A stretch of 64,000 bases of DNA from MFD04580-c1 sp963702995. Lineage in GTDB: Bacteria > Planctomycetota > Phycisphaerae > Tepidisphaerales > Tepidisphaeraceae. The stretch lies in NCBI GenBank assembly GCA_963702995.1, contig OY969783.1, positions 2,666,001 through 2,730,000 of the forward strand, written 5' to 3'. Position numbers and translations under genes: made by a program. Below the pieces are notes generated by a model. It had not been told where the DNA came from, ran no database searches, and worked only from the letters and a program-made list of their open reading frames with translations. Positions 18,962 through 29,148 of this stretch are shown one piece after another. Numbering within the stretch: position 1 is the first letter of the stretch; the number at the start of each line of letters is the position of its first letter.

Positions 18962-21675
18962 ATGTCGATCAATCTTGCAGTAAGCCCCACCGGCCGCCCC
19001 GTCATTGAGGCGTCTGGCGGTGACGAGTCTGAGCCACTTCCCGATGCGGTGGCGGACCGGATCCGCAAGGCGTTCGGCGCGAGTGCGTCCGCCGGGCTGC
19101 TGTTGCTGGCGACGTCCGAGCTGCGCACCACCCTCCCCGCCGCTTTCGCCTTCGCACGGAGTGTCGCCCAGGCCTACCTGACCCGCCTCTCCCACACGCC
19201 GGGCCTTGAGTCGGCGCAAACCATCGAGCCGATCGCCCCGCCCGAGCCGGAGCTTGCGGCGCTGGCCCAACAGGCGCCACCGCTCAAGGGGTCGGAGTAC
19301 ATCAACGCCGATGCCCTCGCCCAGTGGTGGAAGGAGCTGGATGAGCACGTTCGGGACGAAATCGCCGCCGGGCCGGAGCCGGCCGGGGCATACCTGCGGG
19401 CCAAGAACCCGCTCTGGCGGATGGTCGGCCGCGTGACCTTTCATCTGGCGGAGAATAAGCGTGACGAGCAGTACCCTTTCGCCTTCATGGCGACGTACGC
19501 CCATCGGTTGTCGGCCCAGGGGCGCTGCAACACCTGCCCCTTTCGCGGGCGCTTCAGGAGTACGCGGGGGCGAAGAACCGAGCGGCGTTGCTGTCGCTGT
19601 TGACGCCGATTCAGCAAGCGGCCGAGACGTCGGATTGGGTTCGCGATCAGGTGGCGGATGGCGGCGTCTATCGGGCGACCGCCCTTACCCCCAAACAGGC
19701 GTACCGATTCCTCCAGAACGTGCCGGCGATGGAGGCGAGCGGCCTGATCGTCCGCGTGCCGGACTGGTGGAAATCATCGCGGCCGCCGCGCCCGATGGTC
19801 AGCGTCAAGATCGGCGACGCCGCCAAGAGCACGCTCGGCGTCGATGCGCTGCTCGACTTCAAGGCCGACGTCACGCTGGAAGGCGAGCCACTGACCGAGC
19901 AGGAGCTCCAGGAGCTTCTGGGGGCGTCCCACGGCCTGGTGCGGCTGCGGGGCCGGTGGGTCGAAGTCGATGCCGATCAACTCTCGGCCGCCCTGGCCCA
20001 CTGGAAGAAGGTTGAGCGGGACGCGCGGCACGGCGGCATTTCGTTCTTCGAGGGAATGCGCCTTCTTGCCGGGGCGACCCTCGAAGAAGCGGCCAATCCG
20101 GCGGCCGAGGAACAGCTTCGCGCATGGACCGGGCTCAAGCCGGGGGAATGGCTCGACCGGACGCTGTCCGACCTTCGGAGCCCCGAGCGCCTTCACGCCG
20201 CCGCCCCAAAGTCGCTTCGGGCCGAATTGCGGCCCTATCAACAGGTGGGCGTGAACTGGCTCCGTTTCATGACTCGCCTGGGCCTTGGCGCTTGCCTCGC
20301 CGATGACATGGGCCTGGGGAAGACGATCCAGTTGATCGCCCTGCTGCTGCACAAACAGGAGTCGGGCGAAGCCGACGCCGACGCACCGGCAAATAAAGCG
20401 CCGAGCCTGCTCGTCGTGCCCGCATCGCTCATCGCCAACTGGCGGAGTGAGATCGCCCGGTTCGCACCGTCGCTCTCGGTCGTGGTTGAGCATCCGTCGG
20501 AACCGAAGCCGCCCGCGGGCGGGCCGACTGTTCAAACAAAACAGCCCGACCTGGTGATTACCACCTACGGGATGCTGGCCCGAGTGGACGAGCTCCGCGC
20601 GCGGCAGTGGGGCCTGGTGGTGCTCGACGAGGCGCAGGCGATCAAGAATTCGGGGACGCGGCAGGCGAAGGCGGTCAAGGCGCTCCAGGCGCAGGGACGT
20701 GTGGCGCTGACGGGGACGCCGGTCGAAAACCGGCTCTCGGACCTCTGGTCGCTTTTTGACTTCCTGAACCCGGGCCTGCTTGGATCGGCCAGAGCATTCA
20801 GTCGGTTCAGCAAGTCGCTGGCCCGTGAAGGGGCGGCCGCCTACGGCCCGCTGCGGACGCTGGTGCGGCCGTACATCCTGCGCCGACTGAAGACCGACAA
20901 GCGAATCATCTCCGACCTGCCCGACAAGACCGAAGTCAAGACCTTCTGCGGCCTGACCAAGCCCCAGGCGGCCCTCTACGAGCAGTCTGTCAGGGAACTG
21001 GCGGAGCAGTTGAAGGCGGTTGACGGCATCCAGCGCCGCGGCATCGTCCTCGCGTTCCTGATGCGGCTCAAGCAGATTTGCAATCACCCGTCGCAGTGGC
21101 TCGGGGACGGAGGCTACGAATCGTCCCGGAGCGGGAAATTCCTGCGGTTGGGCGAGCTTTGCGACGAGCTGTCGAGCAGGCAGGAGCGCGTGCTCGTCTT
21201 CACGCAGTTCCGCGAAATCACCGACGCGCTGGATGCGTTCCTTCACGGCGTGTTCGGGCGGCCGGGGCTTGTCCTGCACGGGGGGACGCCGGTCCCCAAG
21301 CGGCGGGAGATGGTCGAGGCGTTCCAGCACGACGATGGGCCGCCCTACTTCATCCTGTCGCTCAAGGCGGGCGGCACGGGGCTGAACCTGACGGCCGCCT
21401 CGCAAGTGATCCACTTCGACCGGTGGTGGAACCCGGCTGTCGAGAACCAGGCGACCGACCGCGCGTTCCGAATCGGCCAGAAGCGGAACGTGCTGGTTCA
21501 CAAATTCATCTGCCGCGGTACTGTGGAGGAGCGCATCGACGCGCTGATCACCGAGAAAACCAGCCTCTCGCGCGACCTGCTGGAAGGCGGCGCGGAACGG
21601 ATGCTGACCGAAATGGGGACCAACGAACTTCTCAGCTTTGTCGCGCTCGATGTAAATAAGGCGTCGGTCGATTGA
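18962..21675 (+). CDS. SNF2-family helicase with SNF2-associated (DUF3670-like) domain, frameshifted near 19520
   Basis: About 904 residues after bridging. The N-terminal third, in two frames, is the helicase-associated region of the HelZ-type SNF2 proteins; diagnostic is the stretch around FLQNVPAMEASGLIVRVPDW. The motor follows: DDMGLGKTIQ, VLDEAQAIKN, GTPVENRL, LILR-type linker, KAGGTGLNLTAASQV and TDRAFRIGQKR. No SWIM finger is in this protein. The break is at CCCAGGGGCGCTG (about 19516-19528), where one extra G joins RLSAQG to ALQHLPLSRALQEYAGAKNR. It lies 115 bp after the SWIM-SNF2 gene and 24 bp before a SWIM-only gene. DNA-repair or nucleic-acid-surveillance roles are suggested for relatives, but nothing specific is shown here. 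Confidence 0.92.
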
Positions 21676-21699
21676 GGTCTCGAATCAGGAGCCGCAACC

Positions 21700-22667
21700 A
21701 TGGGATGGTGGTACAAACCGTACGTCAGCGCGGCCGCCCGCCGAGCGAAGGCCAAGCGGGAGAGCGAAAAGTGCGCGAAGGGCGGCGAGGCGCTCTCGCC
21801 CGTCGTGCTTACGGGGACCAAGATCGCGACGACGTTCTGGGGCAAGGCGTGGTGCGATCACCTGGAATCGTTCAGCGACTTCGCGTCGCGCCTGCCGCGC
21901 GGTCGCGCCTACGTCCGCAACGGATCGGTCATCGATCTGCAGCTGAAGCCGGGGCGGATCGACGCCAAGGTGTGCGGGTCGTCGGTCTACACGCTGAAGA
22001 TCGACGTGAAGCCGCTCGCGGCCGAGACGTGGAAGGACATTCGACAGGCGTGCGCCGGCCAGATCGCATCGGTCGTCGAGCTGCTGAAAGGGGGGATTTC
22101 GAACCACGTGATGGAGGTCGTCACCCGCAAAAAGGGAGGGCTGTTCCCATCACCCGGCGAGATCGAGATGGACTGCTCCTGCCCGGACTGGGCCGACATG
22201 TGCAAGCACCTGGCGGCCGTCCTCTACGGCGTGGGGGCTCGGCTCGACGAAAAGCCGGAACTGCTGTTCACCCTCCGCGGAGTCGATCACCTCGACCTGA
22301 TCTCGCAGGCCGGCGACATGGCCGCCCTGACACAAGGGGCCTCGGACGCGAAAACAATCGCCGAATCCGATCTCTCGGACGTGTTCGGAATCGATCTCAC
22401 TCCCGCCGACGCTGCGCGCAGCCGGCGGCCGCGAAACCCGGGAAAACAAAGCCCGCAAGAGCGAAGGCAAACAGCGTCCGACCATCAAAGAACGATGCCG
22501 TTGCGGGCACGAAGGCTCGTCAAAAGCCTGCGATCGCAAAGACGGCCCCCGACGCGGCGATTCCTTCGATACCTTCGAAGGCGCGACGCAAGGAACCCGG
22601 CCCGGTCAAACCTGCTGCCGTGAAGGCGCGGAGGAAACCCGTGCCTCCAAACCCGAAGAGGGGATGA
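21700..22667 (+). CDS. SWIM zinc finger protein, frameshifted near 22420
   Basis: About 322 residues after bridging. It begins GWWYKPYVSAAARR, has a conserved GKAWCDHLESFSDFASRLPR block (about 48-68) and a SWIM finger MDCSCPDWADMCKHLAAVLY (about 157-176). The upstream frame runs through DVFGIDLTPADAA and would then read unrelated arginine-rich sequence. The alternative frame gives a Lys/Ala/Pro-rich tail (AAKPGKTKPARAKANSV to NPKRG) ending at 22667, which is the composition expected of a nucleic-acid-binding tail. One base appears missing around 22410-22432. It starts 24 bp after the SNF2 gene; such SWIM/SNF2 adjacency is known in other bacteria, so a complex is likely. Confidence 0.85.
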
Positions 22668-22772
22668 AGAACGAATGCGGAAGCGGCCGCATCGCAATGC
22701 TTCCGTATCGCCTTTGTCGATCGTCCTTCAGGTTTCGCTCTACATTCAGGTCACGATCTCTTTCCGCACCGC

Positions 22773-24215
22773 TCACTTCACTCCGACCGCGTTGGAGAAC
22801 TCGGAGGTATTCCCTGGGCCTTCGTCGGTTGAAGTGGCCGTGATGACCCAGCCGCTCGGGACAGCGCCAAGGTTCGCCGTAAACGGCGTCGGCATGGACG
22901 CGCCGATGACCGTGACCGAGCCGAGGTAACGCTGCCCTTCGCCGAAGCCTGACGGGTCAGCGACACTGCTCGCGTAAAAGTCGATCCGGAAGGGGAAGTG
23001 GTATTCGTCCAGCGTCCCCTTCACCGTCACGCCCGTGCTGGTGTGAACGGCCGAAAAAAGAGTCGGGTGATTAGGGCGTCCGTTCGGTCCGGTGACGGTC
23101 AGGGCGGGGTTGATCGCGTCCTCGCCGTCGCTCCCCAGATCAATTCCGAGGCCGCGGTTGGAGAAGATCGAGTTGCCCGTGATCTGGTTGGCGGCCGCTC
23201 CTGCGCCGTCCACCGCCACGCCGGCCGGATGAGCCAGGGCGAGATTGGTGCCGTTGTACGCGATCACATTGGCCCCACCCTTGGCGAGGTTGCCAATGCG
23301 ATTGAACTGCCCATCGGTCCGAACGCCGTCGCCGCCGTTGCCAAGCGGCTTGGCTCCGCTGGCGTCCGTGCCGATCAGGTTGCCGAGAACGACGATCGCC
23401 GACGATGCGGAAGAGAGGAAGACGCCGTCCCCCTGGTTGCCGGAGATCACGTTCCGCTGCCAGCTTGCCGTGCCGCCGACGAGGTTCCCGTGCGAGGTCT
23501 GGCCGGGGATGAAGCTGCCCGCGTCGATTTCGACGCCAGCGACCGCTCCGTTGGCGCCGGCGGGCTTGGACTTTCCGTCAGTCGAGGTGCCGATGTAATT
23601 GTTCTGGATCCGGGTGAAATTCCCGCCGGTGACCAGGATGTTCTGCTTGACGTTGGCCGAGATGACGTTGCGATCGGCCGCGTTGATATTGCCGATCACG
23701 GTGCCGTCCTGGAAGGCGACAATGACGCCGATGCCGTTGCCGGCCGCCTTTCCGGCGGGGGTCAGGCCGATGTAATTTCCGTCGATCGCGGCGTTGGGGC
23801 CATTGACGTAGATGCCGGCCTCGTCGAACCGCGTGATCGACAACCCGCGAATGGACGAGCTACCCGCGACGACGTCGAGCCCGTCGGAGACAAACCCCCC
23901 GCCGTCGATCTGGACCAGCGGGTGGCCGGCGTAACCGGGCTGGCTGCTCGCGTCGATTTTGACCGCTTTGAGCAGGTTCGGCAGCGGGGAGCCGACATGA
24001 ATCTCCAACTGCGATGTGGGCAGATGGAAATCGATCACACTTGGAACGGCGGCCGCGTTGGACTGATTGATGGCCCACCGCAACGAGTGGGCGACGGCGG
24101 CGCTGTCGGAATTGTTGGTCACCACCCATGTGCTGAAGAGCAGCCGCGATTCGAGTGCGTCGATTGCGGCGGGCGAGGCGTTTCGGGAATGAGTTGAGGA
24201 CGTTGAGCGGCGCAT
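22773..24215 (-). CDS. Surface right-handed beta-helix protein with LEPR-like N-terminal motif
   Basis: A 480-residue secreted protein. The N-terminus has the motif ALESRLLFS (about residues 19-27), a variant of the LEPR/LEPRxLLSA signature at the start of many planctomycete exported proteins. The rest is a parallel beta-helix built of recurrent turns (INGxx, GNxIG, GNLIGTD, NVISGN, NQITGNSIFSN), ending in an Ig-like strand region (about 400-480). Aspartate- and asparagine-rich turns suit calcium binding or polysaccharide contact, but no catalytic set was identified. The start at 24215 is preceded by GAGGG; an earlier in-frame codon at 24299 lacks support. It converges on the SWIM gene. Confidence 0.88.
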   Translation of the reverse strand: MRRSTSSTHSRNASPAAIDALESRLLFSTWVVTNNSDSAAVAHSLRWAINQSNAAAVPSVIDFHLPTSQLEIHVGSPLPNLLKAVKIDASSQPGYAGHPLVQIDGGGFVSDGLDVVAGSSSIRGLSITRFDEAGIYVNGPNAAIDGNYIGLTPAGKAAGNGIGVIVAFQDGTVIGNINAADRNVISANVKQNILVTGGNFTRIQNNYIGTSTDGKSKPAGANGAVAGVEIDAGSFIPGQTSHGNLVGGTASWQRNVISGNQGDGVFLSSASSAIVVLGNLIGTDASGAKPLGNGGDGVRTDGQFNRIGNLAKGGANVIAYNGTNLALAHPAGVAVDGAGAAANQITGNSIFSNRGLGIDLGSDGEDAINPALTVTGPNGRPNHPTLFSAVHTSTGVTVKGTLDEYHFPFRIDFYASSVADPSGFGEGQRYLGSVTVIGASMPTPFTANLGAVPSGWVITATSTDEGPGNTSEFSNAVGVK

Positions 24216-24379
24216 TGGGGACCCTCGAGGAACGATCGGCCGCCCCGATGGGCCGGCGAGGCGGCACGAGCCGCGAAGAGAGATACCCGGTTCCCCCACG
24301 CGTTCTGACGTCGATCCACGATATCCTGCGAAGATGACGAAAGTGCTCAGGATGGATCGGCACCGACAGAGAACGACGC

Positions 24380-24596
24380 GTGGTGACTGAAAAGTTCTTC
24401 AACCCGTCCCGCCGCGCCTTTGGCCCTGATTGGCCTGGCGATCGGAATCGCCACCGTGGGGGCAAGCGCGTGTGCGGTCGCGATGGGGCTTTGGAGCCAT
24501 GCGGACGCGACGGACGATCCCGGTGGTTGCGTGGTTCTTGGCGTCATTTCCGCGCTATTGACGGTGGCGATGTTGCTCTCGGCCCCGCGTGGCTAA
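24380..24596 (+). CDS. Possible small two-helix membrane protein, frameshifted near 24420
   Basis: A tentative 72-residue protein. The 3' frame reads LALIGLAIGIATVGASACAV, a polar loop HADATDDPGG, then VLGVISALLTVAMLL and a stop at 24594-24596, which is a textbook pair of transmembrane helices. The only nearby start is GTG at 24380 in a different frame, giving VTEKFFNPSRRA. Deleting one T from CCTTTGG near 24419 would join them as NPSRRALALIGL. No strong ribosome binding site is seen. Codon choice in the hydrophobic part suits a real gene. If the shift is not an error, this is a relic. Confidence 0.4.
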
Positions 24597-24684
24597 ACGG
24601 CGAGCCGGCGCGTTCAAGCGCGGTGCGGACTTCACGGCCTGACAAGTCAGTGGGGGAGCTTGGCCACGGCCGGCGGTCCTTCGC

Positions 24685-24903
24685 TTAAGCGGCCGCGTCA
24701 ACCTCGACGAATTCCTTGCCGGCCTCCGTGGGGACCGGATCACCGACGGCCTTGCAATCCTGGACGTAAAGCTGAATGGCTTCGCGAACGTTGGCCAGCG
24801 CTTCGGCGCGGTTGTCGCCCTGGCTCACGCAGCCGGGCAGCGCCGGCACGCTGGCGACATACCCGCCATCTTCTTCCTGTTCCAAAACGACCGTGTAACG
24901 CAT
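24685..24903 (-). CDS. HicB-family (antitoxin-like) protein without visible HicA partner
   Basis: A 72-residue HicB-like protein: MRYTVVLEQEEDGGYVASVP, LPGCVSQGDNRAEALANVRE and the following helix are characteristic of the HicB RNase H-like fold. The C-terminal DNA-binding extension of full HicB antitoxins is absent. The start at 24903 is supported by GGAAGGA upstream; an earlier frame start at 25044 adds unrelated arginine-rich sequence. No HicA (the small dsRBD-like mRNA interferase normally next to it) could be found on either side within 300 bp. It may therefore be a solitary HicB-fold protein rather than half of a toxin-antitoxin pair. Confidence 0.85.
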   Translation of the reverse strand: MRYTVVLEQEEDGGYVASVPALPGCVSQGDNRAEALANVREAIQLYVQDCKAVGDPVPTEAGKEFVEVDAAA

Positions 24904-25264
24904 CGGGTTTTTCCTTCCGCATCGTAGACCGCTTCTTCTTTCGGTGCTGCTCAGGTCGCGGTGGAAGCAAAATGATACGCATTTGCCCCGAGGAGCTCGA
25001 CGATCTGGTTCTGCTGGTTGCGGCGACGCCGATACGCCAAACAAAGTCCGCGGCGTGCGGGAAGTGAAAACGGGAAGGTCAGCTTTCCATTGATCGCGTA
25101 GCAGCGACGGCCGCGCTGCCGCGCGCCGGGGGGCGGCCGGGCCGGTGGGCGAAGCGCACGATTCCTGTCAGTACAAGTAAACCTGGACCGCACAGGTCGG
25201 CTTGGATTCCTCGGTCAACGCGCATCCATTGGATCCGGTAGAAACGGGCGTAGGAACCTGAAAG

Positions 25265-27701
25265 ATGACACACCCGCGCCGCTACTTCAATCTCGCATAT
25301 CCATCCCTAGCCCTAAGCCTGTGCTTGGCTCCGTTCGCACGCGCGGGGCAAGACACCGGGCTGGACAAGGTCGTGCGGCCGTTCTTCTCCGAGCACTGCG
25401 ATCGTTGCCACGGCGAGAAGAAACAGAAGGGGGACCTGCGCCTCGATACACTCGCGGTCGATTTCGACTCGCCGAAGGTCATGGGCAACTGGATGGAGGT
25501 CATGTCTCGGATCAACACCGGGGAAATGCCTCCCGAGAAGGAGCCTCGCCCCAAGGCCGATGATGTGGCGCATGTCTCGGAATGGATCACTTCCCAGCTT
25601 CTGGAGGCCGAGGCCGCGCAGCAGGCGGGCTCGAAGGATAAGGTCGTCTTCTACAAGCTGTCGCGGGAAGAGTACGCCAACACGATCCGCGACCTCCTCG
25701 GCGTCACCTACGACGCGACCGACCCGACCGGCCTCCCGGAAGACCCCGACTGGCACGGCTTCCAGCGCATCGGATCGGTCTTAACGCTCTCGGCCGCCCA
25801 CGTCGAAAAGTATTACGCTTCGGCCGAGATGGCCCTGGCCGAGGCCCTCCCGGCCGGCCCCGCCCCCAAGCGCGATGTGACCCGCTGGAACGCGTTCGAT
25901 ATTCGCGGGTGGAAGAGCTTTGAGAAAGAGTTCCAGTCCCGCGGCATCGCCGATAAGGTGCGGGTTGATCTGGTCCCGAACAACGGGGCGCTGGACGTCC
26001 GCGACATCAATATCAAGACGGCCGGCGACTACGTCGTTCGCGTGAAGCTCAGCGGCTTGCGCCCGGCGAACGGCCGCCCGCCGCGGCTTCGGCTCTACGC
26101 GGGGGACATCAGCCGCGTGCTTTTCGAGCGCGACATCGAGGCGCCCGAGGACCAGCCGACGACGATCGAATTCAAGACGCACCTTCCCGTCGGCAATCAC
26201 TCCATCCGGATCGTCAATGCGGTGCCGGCCCCAACCCCGAGGCCCGCCGCTCGCGGCCGGGCCGCTCGGCGACGGCGTTCACCGGTCTTGAGTCGCGCGT
26301 GCCGTGGCAGATCAAATTCACCGATGACGACGGCAAGCCCATCCTCCCGTTCCTCCTGCTCGACTCGATCGAGTGGGACGGCCCTGTGGTCGAGTCGTGG
26401 CCGACGCCGGCGCACCAGCGGATTTTCTTTGGCGGCCCCGAGACGAACAAGGACCGCTCGTACGCCCGCGACATCCTCGGCCGCTTCGCCGAACGGGCGT
26501 TCCGCCACCCGGTGTCGCCGGATGAAGTCGAGCGCCTGACCAAGCTCTTCGACGTCGCGCGGCAACTGGGCGACGACTTTGAGGCTTCGATCAAGACGGC
26601 GCTGCTCGGCGTCCTGTGCTCCAAGAGCTTTCTCTACCTCGAACAAGGCGACGGCGCCACCCAGCAAGCGCGGCTGACGGAATGGGAAGTCGCGTCGCGG
26701 CTGAGCTACTTCCTCTGGAGCACCATGCCGGACCAGCGCCTGCTGGACCTGGCCCGCGCCGGGCGCCTGCACGAGCCGCAGACGCTTCGGGCCGAAGTTC
26801 GCCGAATGCTCGCCGACCCGCGGGCGGCCGAGTTCGCGGAATCCTTCCCCCGCCAATGGCTCCAGCTTCGGCGCGTCGGGATGTTCCCCCCCGACAAGAC
26901 GCTCTACCCCGAGTACGACGAAGCCCTCGAATCAGGCATGATCGCCGAGAGCGTCGGGTTCTTCGCCGAGGTGCTGCGGGGGAACCTGAGCGTCCGCGAG
27001 TTCCTCGAGCTCCGACTGGACCCTGCTCAACGAGCGTCTCGCCGAACACTACGGCATCGCGGGCGTTCGCGGGGAGACGCTTCGCCGCGTGGCGCTGAAA
27101 CCAGAGGATCACCGGGGCGGGGTGCTGACGCAGGGGGCGATCCTCAGCCTCACGTCGGACGGGACGCGGCATCGGCCGGTGCATCGCGGCGTCTGGGTGC
27201 TCGAATCGATGATCGGCAAGCCGCCGCCTCCGCCGCCGGCGAACGTGCCGCCGCTCAACACGCCGCCGCCCAACGCGCCCAAGACGACGCTCCGCGCCAA
27301 GCTCGAATCCCACCGATCCGACCCGAACTGCGCCGCGTGCCACCGGCGGATCGACCCGCTCGGGCTCGCCTTTGACAACTACGACGCCATCGGCCGCTGG
27401 CGGACCGAGGAACTGGTGAAAGAGGGGCGGCGCCAATCCCCGCCTTGACCCCAGCGGCGAACTGGCCGACGGGCGGCCGTTCGCCGACGCCGCGGCGCTC
27501 AAGAAGCTGCTGCTCGACGACACCGACAAGTTCGCCGCCGCATTCACTGAGAAGCTGGCGACCTACGCCTTGCGGCGCGGGATGACCTTCTCCGACCGCG
27601 CGCTGCTGCAACGCGTGACGGCGGAGGCCAAGCCGGACGGTTACAAGCTCGAAACGTTGATCGAGTCGCTCGTCGCGAGCGATCTGTTCCAGAAGCGCTG
27701 A
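25265..27701 (+). CDS. DUF1587/DUF1592/DUF1588/DUF1585 cytochrome-type protein, three apparent frameshifts
   Basis: About 812 residues after bridging. Signal peptide (1-27), heme motif CDRCH (about 43-47), DUF1587 (KLSREEYANTIRDLLGVTYD), an added beta-sandwich (about 210-330, YVVRVKLSGLRPANG) not present in the copy at 5982, then DUF1595, DUF1592 (EVASRLSYFLWSTMPD), DUF1588 (GGVLTQGAILSLTSDGTRHR with CAACH) and DUF1585. Breaks: about 26230 (VPGPNPEARRSR restored by one added base), about 27011 (EFLDSDWTLLNERL restored by removing one G) and about 27415 (EGGGANPRLDPSGEL restored by removing a G). The domain sequence is otherwise intact. Its DUF1552 partner starts 13 bp downstream. Confidence 0.88.
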
Positions 27702-27714
27702 TCGGGGCTTTACT

Positions 27715-29119
27715 ATGAGCAATTTCCTCACCCAGAGCTGGCTCCTGAACCGCCGGCACTTCCTACGCGGCGTCGGCGTGACGATGGCGCTGCCGTTCCT
27801 CGACGCGATGCGCCCGCTGACGGCCAGGGCGGCCGAGCGCGTGGCCTCGGACAAGCCCCGCCGCAGCGTCTTTGTCTACATCCCCAACGGCGTCAACGGC
27901 ATGGCCTGGCAGGTGACCCAGCCGGGCCGCGGGTATGCGCTGCCGGAATCGCTCAAGCCACTGGAGAACCACCGCGACGATTTCACCGTCTTCAGCGGCC
28001 TGCACCACCCCAACGGCCTGGGGCAGGCGCATGTCTGCGCGGACACCTGGCTCACCGGCGCGAAGATCGACGCCCAGAGCGCCCGGAAATACGAGAACTC
28101 GATCTCGTGCGACCAGGTGATGGCCGAGGTAACGGGCCGCTACACGCGGTTCGCGTCGCTCGAACTGTCGATCAGCTCGGGCACCGGGCGGCCGCTGAAC
28201 TCCTCGACGCTCGCCTTCTCGCGCGACGGCGTCCCCCTGCCGGCCGAGGACAACCCCCGGCACGTCTTTGACCGCCTCTTCGGCGAGGAGCCGGGCGGCG
28301 TCGCCGCCCAGCGCGCCCGCCTTGCCAAGCGTCGCAGCGTCCTGGACGCCGTGGGGGACGAGGCTAAGTCGCTTCGGGCGTCGCTTGGACAGGACGATCG
28401 CACCAAGCTCGACGAATACCTGCACTCGGTCCGAGATGTCGAGCAGCGTACCGAGCGACTCGATTCGTGGTTGAACATCCCCAAGCCGAAGGTGGACAAG
28501 TCGCTTGCCGCGCCGTTCCAGCGCGAGGTCTCCAAGGCCAAGGCGGGCGAGTACTGGCGGACGATGTTCGACCTGATCGTGCTCGCCCTGCGGACGGACA
28601 TGACCCGCGTCGTCACGTACATGAACGGCAGCGAGGGGAACGGCCTGGCGATCCCGGAGATCGGGATCACCCAGTCGCGGCATAACCTGTCCCACCATAA
28701 CGGCGACCCGGTGATCCTGGATCGGCTCGCCAAGAGCGACGCGTTCATCATGCAGCAGTTCTCGCATTTCCTCGATCAATTGCGCGACGTGAAGGACGGC
28801 GAGGATTCGCTGCTCGACCGGACAATGGTGCTCTTCGGCAGCGGGATGAGCTACGGCCATAGTCACTCGAACAGCAACCTGCCGATCCTTCTCGCCGGCG
28901 GCCGCGGGCTGGGGCTCAAGCACGGCCAGCACATCGACTACAACTTCCCGGCGGGGAACCAATACAAGCTCGACTACGACGAGTGGCGCGCCCTCTGCGG
29001 CAAGCCGCAAAGACGAAAAGGCCCGCCTGAGCAACCTGATGGTGACGATGCTTCAGAAGATGGACGTCCACGCCGAGAAGTTCGTCGATAGCCTCGGGCC
29101 GGTCTCGGAAGTGATCTGA
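27715..29119 (+). CDS. DUF1552 domain protein with twin-arginine-like signal, C-terminal frameshift near 29000
   Basis: About 468 residues. The signal LNRRHFLRGVGVTMALPFLD is of twin-arginine type, so the protein is probably exported folded. Family core stretches follow: FVYIPNGVNGMAW, VFSGLHHPNG, SISCDQVMAE, RTKLDEYLHSVRDVEQR-like (TKLDEYLHSVRDVEQRTERL) and TQSRHNLSHHNGD. The frame drifts after ALCGKP near 29000; removing one C from CCGCAAAGAC restores KDEKARLSNLMVTMLQKMDV and a stop at 29117-29119, the expected family C-terminus. The gene begins 13 bp after its DUF1592 partner, so one operon is very likely. The reaction of this pair is unknown. Confidence 0.92.
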
Positions 29120-29148
29120 TTTTGGCCCCCCCCGAGTGTGAGCTGACC

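Noticed and set aside
19774..21501. A 575-codon open frame opposite the SNF2 helicase
   Set aside because: The sense frame holds all helicase motifs; the antisense product shows no domain.
25079..25273. Possible HicA toxin upstream of the HicB-like gene
   Set aside because: The residues lack the HicA GSHxxY-type pattern and look like random GC-rich sequence.
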